64,000 nucleotides of DNA from Cichorium intybus (Eukaryota > Streptophyta > Magnoliopsida > Asterales > Asteraceae): positions 1,426,001 to 1,490,000 of the forward strand of contig CM042011.1 in NCBI GenBank assembly GCA_023525715.1, given 5' to 3'. A program made the translations under genes and the position numbers. This document shows, one piece after another, positions 1 through 13,077 of the stretch (positions within the stretch are counted from its first letter, which is position 1; every line of letters begins with the position of its first letter). Below the pieces are notes generated by a model. It searched no databases. It saw only the letters and a list, made by a program, of their open reading frames with translations, and was not told the DNA's origin.

Positions 1-1016
1 CTTCCCATTTCTTACGCTTTCTTTTCTGTCTTTGATTCCTCTTCTAATACTTGGTTAAGTATTTTGCTTTCATTTTATACTATCTTATTTACAACTTTTA
101 TATACATACTTTAATCTCTTGGTTGTCCATGAACAACACATCTTACTACTTCTCAATATTTATTCTATACTCTTTTATACATCTTTTGGGGTTTGTCTAC
201 AATTGCAAACCCAGCTCATTTCCTTTTTACTCTTTCTACTTAAATGTTTTCATTCTTCTTCCTTATATGAATTTCATTCATATATCTGTATTCACTTTCT
301 TTTCCAATATTTCTTTCTTTAGTCATTGTAGTGACATTACTCTTATTTTTATTCCATAATCATAATTCGTTTCTGTTAAACAACAGAAATTTTTAGTTAT
401 ACTCTTTCTTTTATAATTGTACTATATATTCCATGACTTCTATTAACACTTTCAATACATTATAAGGTGGTTATCTTAACCACAAAATTAAACTTTTCTC
501 CTTCAATACTTTGGCATTCTTGTCATCTTATTTTCAGTGCTTTTTACTCATACTTTCTTATGTTTTATTACATATACTTTATACTGGTTCATATAGGGTA
601 TGGGGTTTCTCCCTATAAATCTCATATTTGCTACTTCATCTTTAACACTTTTTCTTTTATACTTCAATATTTCCAGTCATACTGGATTTTCTTCGATAGG
701 TATACTGAATTTATACCCCTCAAACCTCTTACACTTATCTCTTACAACTTCATATAATTCCTGTGTGGTTCCACCAGACTCAAATGTATATCCTGTGATT
801 AGAATAGTACGGGCCCATATTATTATAACCACCTATACGCATTTGCTTCCCGTTTTACCACCAGGACTCATGTTCCACTGTTGTGGATTTACTCCCAGTT
901 CTACTTACTCTCAACATCATACTCAAGTATGTACTCTACTTAACTCCTACATAGTTTAAGTCTAGGTTCAAGTACTGACACCTAGTTCGCTTAAACTATG
1001 GCTCTGATATCAAAAC
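1..1016 (-). mobile_element. Internal region of an adjacent unit of a tandem Ty3/gypsy array
   Basis: This stretch matches 6713-7728 with no difference that I could find by eye. It sits directly left of an LTR start, with the same primer-binding site at 999-1013. Read on the minus strand it is the first kilobase after a 5' LTR. A second internal copy therefore starts here and continues past the left window edge. No gag or pol reading frame is visible, only short AT-rich open stretches. This copy shows that the element is a tandem array and not a simple two-LTR insertion. Confidence 0.75.
999..1013 (-). other. Primer-binding site (initiator tRNA-Met type), left copy
   Basis: On the minus strand the word TTGATATCAGAGCCA lies three bases from the LTR edge. 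Plant Ty3/gypsy and copia elements usually prime with initiator tRNA-Met (TGGTATCAGAGCC); this copy differs from that at one position in the aligned 13 bases. The same word is at 7711-7725. It fixes the array orientation as minus. Confidence 0.7.
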
Positions 1017-4000
1017 TGTAACACCCCTTTCTCAAAACCATAATTTAATATAGTTTATATTACAAAACATTTTTACAAAACGTGACCATGAAAAGTCACC
1101 AAAATGTTTTTTTATAAACTTTATTCTGAAAGGGTATTACAGACTCAATACAGAAAACCATAATTTAAACTTACTGCATACACACTGGTCCCACTCCAGC
1201 TCCTGCTCATCTCACCTAAGTACATAGCATTTAAAAATAATACGTGAGACATAAAGTCTCGTGAGTAATATGGGTTTTAGACCCAAAACTTTTCTGCTTT
1301 AAAACTTGAAATATAACAAGTAAACTACTAGAACTTATTTCATAATAAATCTCAAATCTCTTTTCTTTTCTATCTTCAAAACTCAAAAATACTTTCTTTC
1401 TCAAAATTTCTTTCTTTTATCAAAACTGTATTCTTTCTCAAAACTACTTTCTTTTATCAAAACTGTATTCTTTCTCAAAACTACTTTCTTTTATCAAAAC
1501 TGTATTCTTTCTCAAAGATACTTTCTTTTATCAAAACTGTATTCTTTCTCAAAGCTACTTTCTTTTATCAAAACTGTATTCTTTCTCGTTTTCTAGTGAC
1601 CAACTGAAACTCATGAATTAATTTAGTTTAATTCATTCTACTAGCTCACCTCGCGGGACAGAACAGATCCGCCCGCTAGGTTATGCTCATTCTGTCTCCC
1701 CTTTGTGACTTGAAACAGATTCAAGCACAAGGGTATACTAAGCTAGACAACTACTTCGCGAAGGGAGGTACCATCCCAGTAGTGTCTTCTGATCCCCCGA
1801 TTATGTGGGTGATCCTAGTCCGGACAACTGACTCTTACTTCTTTCTTTCTTTAATTCTTACTTCATTTTATCTCAAATTGGTCAAAGTGGGACACAATTT
1901 GTAAACAACTCTTACTCAAACATTTTATAACTCTTTACTGAAAATACTTTAAAAAAAAACTGATTTTGACATCTTAGTTCACATAAGGAACTCCTTTCAA
2001 AATACCTTGCAAACCATACTTTAAAAATCTGTTTAAAACATTAAGCCCTTGTATAGAGCTTCTTTCAAAACTATTTTCCAAACTTTAGTATTTATAAACA
2101 TTTGGAAATCTTACTTTTCTGAAAATAACATTTTGCTATGTACTATAGAAATTCTCATAAAACTCACCTTGATTCTACTACGGTTCACTAGGCTTCACGT
2201 ACGCCTTTTCCTTTCCCGTGCTCAATAACGTTCGAAGCACCCCCTATACAAGTAGTATATATAAATACTCAATATAATTAACTCTATAATGTTAAAGTCT
2301 CATATGACACAACTCCAGGTTATAATAAATGTATAACCATTAATAAATTCGTTTTTATAGTTTTCTCCAAAATACGCGTATATTGCTACAGTACCCTCGA
2401 GGGGTCGTATTTCAGTTCCGACTCTTTTCCATGAAATCTTAGGCCATATTAGACTTGTGTTTCAAATTTGGAGTTCATTGGACAAGTCTAGCTCAAATTC
2501 TAAAAATCAAGTTTTGACGTGAATAGTAATTTTAGCCACTGCCGCTACAGTGACTTTTCCGCAAGGTCGGATTACGGATTTGACCATTCCCGACATGTTC
2601 TTTTACCATTTTAGGGTTATGGCTAAAATTTCAGATCAATCGGACATGTCTAGCTATGGTTTCTAGCGTTTGAATTTCTAACATTTTTAACATTTTTGGT
2701 CCCTGTCTGAAGGGCACTGTAGCACGCAGTTTTCACCCATTAAGTCCTTAATTTATGTCTTAATCATATGGGGTTTGTTCCTTGACTAAAACCCTCCATT
2801 AGTACAAGGTTTTAAGCTATTAAAATCGTTTGAATCAATCAAATGCAAGAATTGAAGTTATTGACCAAACTTGAAATTTCTCAAGAATAGCAATCTACTT
2901 CTATGTTTTAGAGTTAAATTCTTAACTAATGACTTATTGGAAGCATTAGCTACTTAACCCACATGATTCTTAACTGAAATTGCAGTTTCAATTCCATTCA
3001 AGAACCAATTCAAGCATACGTATTATAACATTTCTAAACTTCTTTCATTAAGCCATTTAGACTTCTATCCTATTATTTAACACTTCTAATTACTCATAAT
3101 ACATCCATATATGCTAAGAATGGTTTTCTTTCAATTCTTTGATCGTTATATTAACATATACATTCATATTCCTAAGTGGGACAGAATCTGCCGAAACAGG
3201 ATACCCTGTACGAAAAACGGCATAACTCACTCTAGAAGAATCGAAACGACTCACCGCTTTTTGATTTAGAAACTAGACATCTGTAGGTTTCTTTTCATGT
3301 ATGAAACATAATTTTTGGCCTTGTATATTTGTACAGTTTTACAGTTTAAGTTGGCGTAAACATTCTGTCAGAATACTTTCTTACTTTCATTCTTATTATT
3401 ATATAACTTATGAAGTTGCAATTTCATATACTTAAGGTCATTCTTTAAACCATTAAGCACTTAATTCATTTGGTAATCCTCAAGGGAATCATTCCAAGAC
3501 CTTATCTAACCATTATTTATGGGGTTTCAACTATGGAATCAATGATTCCATTCCATTTTCAAAAATTGCCCGTTACTTCAATTTGCATCAAAATCGGATG
3601 GAACCAAAAACAATCTACACCAGGTGTTTTCTTACATCTAAATAAACATTTGTGACTTAACAAAAACATTGAAATCATTGTAAATCCGTTTAACCCAAAA
3701 TCTAGGGTTTTTGAGATCAAAATTTACCATTCTTGAAATTAACAACTTGTAATGGATGGAATGTGTTTCTTTGATGATTAGAACACTAATTAATAGATGG
3801 AATCACTAAATTAATCTTATCCATAAACTGAAATTCGGATTTCAGTAAACACCAACAAGAAAATTGGGTTTTCTAGCTTAAGAAGATGATATCTTTCCTC
3901 AAAATGGTTAGGAATCAACCATTACTTGCTCCAATCCTTCAAACCGTGATCAATTTTTCAAGAACATGAAGAATTCGTGCCTTCCCTCTCTCAATCCTCT

Positions 4001-4486
4001 GCATTCACGTTTCAGTGAACGAAATGGGGTGTTCCCACCTATTTATATCTCCCAACTTTGGAAAAATGACAAAATGGTCCTTCTAGTTTCTAATAATTCA
4101 AAAAAACGATACAAAACTAATTATAATTCTTGAAACTCTTAAGTTTTATTGTTTTGCCCCACTTATAAACTTAATATATTTATTAAGGACATACTAACAC
4201 ATAAAAATCTCATTATGAGATTAAATACTCAAAATGACAAAAATACCCTTTTCGGTCATTTTATACTTTTCATTATCTTTTAACTTTTTTTTTATTCTTC
4301 ATACTTCATACGTATAACTATAATAATGTTCATATACTTCATCCTTAATGAAAATAGAAATCTTTTCATTTATATTAGTAATTGGAAAATTACCAAAATA
4401 CCCTTTTTCTCAAAATATGAATAATTAGTTAATAATTATTCCTTTACATTTGACTTTCCAAATTTACATATTTTTGGGTTCTTACA
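1017..4486 (-). mobile_element. LTR of tandem gypsy array (left copy)
   Basis: This is a 3470-bp long terminal repeat, beginning TGTAACACCCC and ending GGGTTCTTACA on the plus strand. On the minus strand it runs from TGTAAGAACCC to GTTACA, a form typical of plant Ty3/gypsy chromoviruses. It matches 7729-11214. By eye I see about seven base substitutions, a one-base T-run change and one 17-bp duplication in the right copy, so the copies are young. A polypurine tract abuts it at 4491-4500. It contains a 37-bp tandem repeat at 1411-1588. A 73-codon open frame at 1683-1904 lies antisense to the element and is probably not a gene. Confidence 0.85.
1411..1588. repeat. 37-bp tandem repeat inside the LTR (about 5 copies)
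   Basis: The unit begins TTTCTTTTATCAAAACTGTA and recurs at about 1411, 1448, 1485, 1522 and 1559, with small changes in the last bases of the unit. The right LTR has the same array at about 8122-8299. There are no unique spacers, so this is a minisatellite. The pyrimidine-rich strand is the plus strand. Confidence 0.8.
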
Positions 4487-4490
4487 ATAT

Positions 4491-4500
4491 CCACCCCTTA
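4491..4500 (-). other. Polypurine tract before the 3' LTR
   Basis: The minus strand reads TAAGGGGTGG and then ATAT before the LTR start TGTAAGAACCC. A purine run next to the 3' LTR is the usual start of plus-strand DNA synthesis. It confirms that the 3' LTR of this unit is the left one. Confidence 0.65.
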
Positions 4501-6141
4501 AAAAGGATTCTGTCCTCAGAATCATTTAACAAATGAAATAGTTTTCATATACTTATCATTTCTCTTGCAAACATAATTTTTTTCTAAAAAATTTCTCATG
4601 ACAAACTTAAATCATATATCTTTCTACTTAGAGAGTTATAACTCTCAAATTTCGTAACCTTCATCCAACTTAGAACAACTTATTTTCTTTCTAATTTTAC
4701 TTACTATTTATTGCTTGACTATTTTAGAAAATAGCATTATACTTTCATTTATCTTTCCGAATAGCAATATACTTAACTATTTTTTTTTCAAAATCTTTAC
4801 TTTTAACGACTATTAGGTCGTAGTTCATTCTCATTATTTTACTTTTTCACTTTCTTGAAAAGTTTTATAACTAAGTTCTCTTCTACTTTCGGTATTTTAT
4901 AAAACTTCTTAGTTTATCTCCTACTTGATAAAATTCTTACATGCTTTTGATTACCTCATATACTCTATCATATATTTAACCTTGATATTTCCTTTCTCAC
5001 TTTTTTTTTATTCTTCTTACTTAAGTAAATTTCATATTTATAATTTACTTTCTCTCTTTTCTTAGAGAAGCTTTGCCACTTCATACTTTCTTATTATAGA
5101 AAATTGACTTTCCAAAAGTCAACCTACATTTTAATTACTTCTTTATTGTCATTAGACTTAAATCCCATATTTTTCTTTTTCTAGTAAACAATACACATCC
5201 AATTTACCTTTATACATTTCTTTAGAAGTTTTACAACTTCTTATGTTTACATATACTAGAACTTCAAAAGTCAATCATTGTTCTTGCTTCTTTTGTCTTA
5301 TCATTCATCTTTAATTCTCAAAGAATTTTCTATATTTATTTTTTTTATGAACAAAACCTTTTATATCAAAGGTGTTGCTATTATTACTACTAAAACTTTT
5401 CTTTGCCCTTATTACTAGTTTTCATACATTCTCATAAGGTTATTACCTTTATCATCTCGTTACCTGCATGTATTACTTTTATAATTACATGTCTTGTATC
5501 ACTCTTTACTTATATTATTTTCATCTTTCGACATATTAACGATCTATATACCTCTTTCATTTTTTTCTTTATAACTTAGGAGATTTCAATCTCTTTTTAC
5601 TCATTATACTTTCTAATATAATCTTGTCCATTTCATTTCTCAGCTTTCTTACTGTACTCTTATGAGAACACTTCTGATCTTTTTAGGTACCCCATGTACC
5701 ATTCTCATCTTATTTTATTACTTATGTTTTAGTATTTTTTTTTATAATTCTTATTTCTCACACTAATGCTTAGTTTAGCATTCTATCTCTTGCTTACTTT
5801 TTACTTGCTATGGTTAATGCCAAAAATAACTTTTACTTCTCTTTTTATTCTGACTGCATTATAACTATATTTCAATAAGGATTGGCATTTCTGGCTCAAC
5901 AATTTCTTGTTTTATCTCATTATACTTATTAAGCATACATTACTTTCATAATCATACAGATTACCACCATTTTTCATAAACATTTAGTCTCTTTATCTCA
6001 CATATTTTACTTATAAACTTTCTAGGTTTGATACCCAAAATTTCTGTTATTATTCTTTTTACCATTTCTCTCTATGTGCCATGAGGCTATATGCCCAACA
6101 CATTACATTGTTCTTTCCTTTAAGCTTCTTTTATTTACTCT

Positions 6142-6144
<3 letters not shown>

Positions 6145-6195
<51 letters not shown>
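6145..6195. repeat. (TA)n microsatellite
   Basis: About 25 uninterrupted TA dinucleotides inside the internal domain. They lengthen a spurious open frame over them (6081-6329), which I do not annotate as a gene. Confidence 0.95.
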
Positions 6196-6199
<4 letters not shown>

Positions 6200-7710
6200 G
6201 CGATATACGCTATACTCTTTTCGATGTTCCATAACTACTAGTCGTGTACCGAACATTTCTCTAATCTTTGGCTACTTTTACCCGTTACTTCCGCTTAGAG
6301 GTAGTCACTTCCTGTCTCTTTATTTTTAATTCTTATTTCATATTTGACTCTTTGTCTAAGACTTATCTGGATATTCACTTTTACTCTTTATCCCGGGTTA
6401 TTTATGACTCTTAGTCATTTTTCTCACATTCTTTCGGTTATCCTTTTATCATTCACAGTTCTTCTTATTATCATCATTGTCTGTCTTATCTTTAACTTTT
6501 CGCTCAACACTTGATTAGGCATTTAATATCTATTTCTCAACTCATTCTCTTGCATTGTAACAATGTAACTTGCTCATAATCTTTAACGCTTTTTTTTAGG
6601 TAACTTACTTTGTTATATTACTCATTATAGCACTATACTTACGACTTATTTATTTATTCCAATCATTGGATGTCATTTATTGTCATACTTCTTTCGAGTT
6701 TGGAAGTCACAACTTCCCATTTCTTACGCTTTCTTTTCTGTCTTTGATTCCTCTTCTAATACTTGGTTAAGTATTTTGCTTTCATTTTATACTATCTTAT
6801 TTACAACTTTTATATACATACTTTAATCTCTTGGTTGTCCATGAACAACACATCTTACTACTTCTCAATATTTATTCTATACTCTTTTATACATCTTTTG
6901 GGGTTTGTCTACAATTGCAAACCCAGCTCATTTCCTTTTTACTCTTTCTACTTAAATGTTTTCATTCTTCTTCCTTATATGAATTTCATTCATATATCTG
7001 TATTCACTTTCTTTTCCAATATTTCTTTCTTTAGTCATTGTAGTGACATTACTCTTATTTTTATTCCATAATCATAATTCGTTTCTGTTAAACAACAGAA
7101 ATTTTTAGTTATACTCTTTCTTTTATAATTGTACTATATATTCCATGACTTCTATTAACACTTTCAATACATTATAAGGTGGTTATCTTAACCACAAAAT
7201 TAAACTTTTCTCCTTCAATACTTTGGCATTCTTGTCATCTTATTTTCAGTGCTTTTTACTCATACTTTCTTATGTTTTATTACATATACTTTATACTGGT
7301 TCATATAGGGTATGGGGTTTCTCCCTATAAATCTCATATTTGCTACTTCATCTTTAACACTTTTTCTTTTATACTTCAATATTTCCAGTCATACTGGATT
7401 TTCTTCGATAGGTATACTGAATTTATACCCCTCAAACCTCTTACACTTATCTCTTACAACTTCATATAATTCCTGTGTGGTTCCACCAGACTCAAATGTA
7501 TATCCTGTGATTAGAATAGTACGGGCCCATATTATTATAACCACCTATACGCATTTGCTTCCCGTTTTACCACCAGGACTCATGTTCCACTGTTGTGGAT
7601 TTACTCCCAGTTCTACTTACTCTCAACATCATACTCAAGTATGTACTCTACTTAACTCCTACATAGTTTAAGTCTAGGTTCAAGTACTGACACCTAGTTC
7701 GCTTAAACTA

Positions 7711-7725
7711 TGGCTCTGATATCAA
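7711..7725 (-). other. Primer-binding site (initiator tRNA-Met type), right copy
   Basis: The same minus-strand word as at 999-1013 (TTGATATCAGAGCCA), three bases from the LTR edge at 7729. It marks the right LTR as the 5' LTR of the complete unit. Confidence 0.7.
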
Positions 7726-7728
7726 AAC

Positions 7729-10700
7729 TGTAACACCCCTTTCTCAAAACCATAATTTAATATAGTTTATATTACAAAACATTTTTACAAAACGTGACCA
7801 TGAAAAGTCACCAAAATTTTTTTTATAAACTTTATTCTGAAAGGGTATTACAGACTCAATACAGAAAACCATAATTTAAACTTACTGCATACACACTGGT
7901 CCCACTCCAGCTCCTGCTCATCTCACCTAAGTACATAGCATTTAAAAATAATACGTGAGACATAAAGTCTCGTGAGTAATATGGGTTTTAGACCCAAAAC
8001 TTTTCTGCTTTAAAACTTGAAATATAACAAGTAAACTACTAGAACTTATTTCATAATAAATCTCAAATCTTTTTTCTTTTCTATCTTCAAAACTCAAAAA
8101 TACTTTCTTTCTCAAAATTTCTTTCTTTTATCAAAACTGTATTCTTTCTCAAAACTACTTTCTTTTATCAAAACTATATTCTTTCTCAAAACTACTTTCT
8201 TTTATCAAAACTGTATTCTTTCTCAAAGATACTTTCTTTTATCAAAACTGTATTCTTTCTCAAAGCTACTTTCTTTTATCAAAACTGTATTCTTTCTCGT
8301 TTTCTAGTGACCAACTGAAACTCATGAATTAATTTAGTTTAATTCATTCTACTAGCTCACCTCGCGGGACAGAACAGATCCGCCCGCTAGGTTATGCTCA
8401 TTCTGTCTCCCCTTTGTGACTTGAAACAGATTCAAGCACAAGGGTATACTAAGCTAGACAACTACTTCGCGAAGGGAGGTACCATCCCAGTAGTGTCTTC
8501 TGATCCCCCGATTATGTGGGTGATCCTAGTCCGGACAACTGACTCTTACTTCTTTCTTTCTTTAATTCTTACTTCATTTTATCTCAAATTGGTCAAAGTG
8601 GGACACAATTTGTAAACAACTCTTACTCAAACATTTTATAACTCTTTACTGAAAATACTTTCAAAAAAAACTGATTTTGACATCTTAGTTCACATAAGGA
8701 ACTCCTTTCAAAATATCTTGCAAACCATACTTTAAAAATCTGTTTAAAACATTAAGCCCTTGTATAGAGCTTCTTTCAAAACTATTTTCCAAACTTTAGT
8801 ATTTATAAACATTTGGAAATCTTACTTTTCTGAAAATAACATTTTGCTATGTACTATAGAAATTCTCATAAAACTCACCTTGATTCTACTACGGTTCACT
8901 AGGCTTCACGTACGCCTTTTCCTTTCCCGTGCTCAATAACGTTCGAAGCACCCCCTATACAAGTAGTATATATAAATACTCAATATAATTAACTCTATAA
9001 TGTTAAAGTCTCATATGACACAACTCCAGGTTATAATAAATGTATAACCATTAATAAATTCGTTTTTATAGTTTTCTCCAAAATACGCGTATATTGCTAC
9101 AGTACCCTCGAGGGGTCGTATTTCAGTTCCGACTCTTTTCCATGAAATCTTAGGCCATATTAGACTTGTGTTTCAAATTTGGAGTTCATTGGACAAGTCT
9201 AGCTCAAATTCTAAAAATCAAGTTTTGACATGAATAGTAATTTTAGCCACTGCCGCTACAGTGACTTTTCCGCAAGGTCGGATTACGGATTTGACCATTC
9301 CCGACATGTTCTTATACCATTTTAGGGTTATGGCTAAAATTTCAGATCAATCGGACATGTCTAGCTATGGTTTCTAGCGTTTGAATTTCTAACATTTTTA
9401 ACATTTTTGGTCCCTGTCTGAAGGGCACTGTAGCACGCAGTGCACTGTAGCACGCAGTTTTCACCCATTAAGTCCTTAATTTATGTCTTAATCATATGGG
9501 GTTTGTTCCTTGACTAAAACCCTCCATTAGTACAAGGTTTTAAGCTATTAAAATCGTTTGAATCAATCAAATGCAAGAATTGAAGTTCTTGACCAAACTT
9601 GAAATTTCTCAAGAATAGCAATCTACTTCTATGTTTTAGAGTTAAATTCTTAACTAATGACTTATTGGAAGCATTAGCTACTTAACCCACATGATTCTTA
9701 ACTGAAATTGCAGTTTCAATTCCATTCAAGAACCAATTCAAGCATACGTATTATAACATTTCTAAACTTCTTTCATTAAGCCATTTAGACTTCTATCCTA
9801 TTATTTAACACTTCTAATTACTCATAATACATCCATATATGCTAAGAATGGTTTTCTTTCAATTCTTTGATCGTTATATTAACATATACATTCATATTCC
9901 TAAGTGGGACAGAATCTGCCGAAACAGGATACCCTGTACGAAAAACGGCATAACTCACTCTAGAAGAATCGAAACGACTCACCGCTTTTTGATTTAGAAA
10001 CTAGACATCTGTAGGTTTCTTTTCATGTATGAAACATAATTTTTGGCCTTGTATATTTGTACAGTTTTACAGTTTAAGTTGGCGTAAACATTCTGTCAGA
10101 ATACTTTCTTACTTTCATTCTTATTATTATATAACTTATGAAGTTGCAATTTCATATACTTAAGGTCATTCTTTAAACCATTAAGCACTTAATTCATTTG
10201 GTAATCCTCAAGGGAATCATTCCAAGACCTTATCTAACCATTATTTATGGGGTTTCAACTATGGAATCAATGATTCCATTCCATTTTCAAAAATTGCCCG
10301 TTACTTCAATTTGCATCAAAATCGGATGGAACCAAAAACAATCTACACCAGGTGTTTTCTTACATCTAAATAAACATTTGTGACTTAACAAAAACATTGA
10401 AATCATTGTAAATCCGTTTAACCCAAAATCTAGGGTTTTTGAGATCAAAATTTACCATTCTTGAAATTAACAACTTGTAATGGATGGAATGTGTTTCTTT
10501 GATGATTAGAACACTAATTAATAGATGGAATCACTAAATTAATCTTATCCATAAACTGAAATTCGGATTTCAGTAAACACCAACAAGAAAATTGGGTTTT
10601 CTAGCTTAAGAAGATGATATCTTTCCTCAAAATGGTTAGGAATCAACCATTACTTGCTCCAATCCTTCAAACCGTGATCAATTTTTCAAGAACATGAAGA

Positions 10701-11214
10701 ATTCGTGCCTTCCCTCTCTCAATCCTCTGCATTCACGTTTCAGTGAACGAAATGGGGTGTTCCCACCTATTTATATCTCCCAACTTTGGAAAAATGACAA
10801 AATGGTCCTTCTAGTTTCTAATAATTCAAAAAAACGATACAAAACTAATTATAATTCTTGAAACTCTTAAGTTTTATTGTTTTGCCCCACTTATAAACTT
10901 AATATATTTATTAAGGACATACTAACACATAAAAATCTCATTATGAGATTAAATACTCAAAATGACAAAAATACCCTTTTCGGTCATTTTATACTTTTCA
11001 TTATCTTTTAACTTTTTTTTTATTCTTCATACTTCATACGTATAACTATAATAATGTTCATATACTTCATCCTTAATGAAAATAGAAATCTTTTCATTTA
11101 TATTAGTAATTGGAAAATTACCAAAATACCCTTTTTCTCAAAATATGAATAATTAGTTAATAATTATTCCTTTACATTTGACTTTCCAAATTTACATATT
11201 TTTGGGTTCTTACA
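7729..11214 (-). mobile_element. LTR of tandem gypsy array (right copy, 5' LTR)
   Basis: A 3486-bp copy of the left LTR. It is 16 bp longer because a 17-bp word (GCACTGTAGCACGCAGT) is duplicated near 9425-9458 and one T is lost in a T-run. The right edge is defined by the loss of homology: the left LTR continues ATATCCACC and this one continues TTACCAACC. The five bases after the edge, TTACC, would be one target duplication; its partner lies outside the window. Confidence 0.85.
8122..8299. repeat. 37-bp tandem repeat inside the right LTR
   Basis: The counterpart of the array at 1411-1588 in the left LTR, with the same copy number and one visible G-to-A change. Confidence 0.8.
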
Positions 11215-12290
11215 TTACCAACCACACATATTTAACAAAAGTGTTGCCACAAGGTAGGTAGGATACCAATTGATCTGCCTGATCAAGAAAATCAAGACAT
11301 TTCTTCAAGAAAGATCAAAAAGTTGAATGACTCTTGAGAATAACAGAAAGATCAAAAAGTTGAATGACTTGTATCCTTGAACAACCCCATTTTGATGGTA
11401 ACAAATGGCTAACTCAGGTACACTTGCCATCACATTATCAAGCCAAGCTTCAAGCCATGTCAATGGTTAACCTGTCTAGAAACATCCCATAAGTGCAGAC
11501 CTGCAGTTTAATGGATTCAATTTGTAATAGCTGCAGTTCAATTTGTAATAGCTGCAGACCTGCAGTTCAATGAATTCAATATCACTGAAGTCATGTATTT
11601 CTTTATACAAACGAAACCATAAATGTGAGGGGAACGAATTTAACAACAATTAACTTGACCAATGCAATCAGAAAGAACATCACTGAAACCAATCGATTAA
11701 CATGACCAACGAAATCAGAAAGAACGTCACTGAAATCAGAACAAAGTTAACAACAATTAACTTGACCAATTAAATTGCCGATTTCTTTGGAATTAGGGTA
11801 GCTGACGAGACTTCGAGAGGGCAAGAAGGAGGCGGACCGAGATATAAATCACGATTTCAAATTAAGCAAATGTGGTTACCTGATCATGGAGTCGATTGAG
11901 GGAAGCAAGACGACAAGACTTCGAGAGGGCAAGAAAGAGGCGGACGGAGGTTACCGCCGACGACTTACCTCCGGTGAAATCTGCGATTGAACAGATGGTG
12001 AAGAGCGCTGCGATTGGAGACGAGACTGGTTGATTGGAGACGGGAATGGTGATTACATACCAATATAGAATATGGGCAATATGGTCTTTTTACTTTATTT
12101 TCTCAATTTTGATGATTTAATAATATAAGAAATAATTTTAATATATAAAAAATGTTATTAAAAATAGCATTTGGGTAAATTAGATATATCATAAGTTTAT
12201 AATGGGTATTTGTGATATTTAAAAATTTGATTGGGTAAATATGATATTTTGTGGTTTAATTAGGGTATATATGAAATTAACCCAATTTTA
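11215..12290. mobile_element. Probable MULE right-end remnant, non-coding
   Basis: No gene is seen. The stretch has local imperfect duplications, for example two copies of an ACTTCGAGAGGGCAAGAA word near 11807 and 11916, and paired AACTTGACCAAT segments around 11650-11780. From about 12170 to 12283 it carries alternating GGGTAAAT/GGGTATTTG words ending GAAATTAACCC. This resembles the long terminal inverted repeats of some plant Mutator-like elements read from the right end. The matching left end is not in the window, so the call rests on composition only. Confidence 0.35.
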
Positions 12291-13077
12291 TATAGCTATT
12301 TTGTAACAAAATTACAAACAAACGAGTCTAGGATGTTGGAATTACGTGCAAAAAATGTTCTCTTGTCATTGACAAAGGGCCAAAAAACGTAATGTGCTCA
12401 TACATGCTTAAATTTGTTCAACTGACATTTAAAATTAGAACATAACAAGGAACACTAGAACCATGATTACAGCTTTAATGAAAACAGTACATCTATTGCC
12501 TCATTTAATCGAGAGTCCACTCTAAAAAAATTAATGGAGTCGATTTAATGTCAAAATCGTTATCCTGTATGAATGTCAAGAATAAAATATCCACGTCAAA
12601 AGTATCGAGTAGTTTTCAAGGAAAATCCAAGTCGAATTTACATTGCATAAATATGGTAAAAAGTAAAAACAAATATCTCATAAATAACGATAGAATCTAT
12701 TTTTGAAACCGGTAAAATCTTCCATAATTAACTAAACCGTTATTATCCTAGACCATAATAGGCTTATATTTTTTATATTTGAGCCTCAAGCAAATCCCTT
12801 TTCTATTAATCAATATTTATAAACTTTTAAGGTGATAAACATCAATTTATGGACTAAAATCTATATAGATTTTAGAGTAAATTGTGGAAATGGTTGTATG
12901 ATTGTTGCACAATTAGTCGAACTTTTTTTTTTTTTTTTAACAATATGGTCCTTAAAATTGTCGTTTGTTACATGCTTCGGTTCTATGGTTTATAGTTACA
13001 CGGAACATGAGTAAGATATCTATATTTAATTTCTTTTAACAAATTTTAAATAAATTTTAGTAAAGAATAACGCCGAA
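12291..13077. other. AT-rich intergenic stretch
   Basis: I see no gene, RNA or clear repeat here beyond a T-run at 12925-12937. A 60-codon open frame at 12832-13014 spans that T-run and has no recognisable content. Confidence 0.6.

Larger units (their letters stand above)
4487..7728 (-). mobile_element. Internal domain of LARD-like non-coding gypsy element
   Basis: These 3242 bp lie between two LTRs. A polypurine tract (minus-strand TAAGGGGTGG, 4491-4500) lies beside the left LTR and a tRNA-Met-type primer site (7711-7725) beside the right LTR. The minus-strand word GAGGACAGAATCC just before the polypurine tract resembles the pol end of chromoviral elements. No reading frame longer than about 120 codons is present, and nothing resembles gag, protease, reverse transcriptase, RNase H or integrase. 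The size and non-coding content fit large retrotransposon derivatives, which depend on an autonomous partner for mobilisation. A (TA)n tract sits at 6145-6195. Confidence 0.75.

Noticed and set aside
51..959. Short open frames on the plus strand, repeated identically at 6763-7671
   Set aside because: They lie in the non-coding internal domain of the gypsy array, antisense to it, with low-complexity Phe/Tyr/Ser composition; their repetition only reflects the tandem array.
1411..1588. Regular 37-bp repeats that could be mistaken for a CRISPR array
   Set aside because: Repeats are directly adjacent with no unique spacers, inside an LTR of a plant genome.
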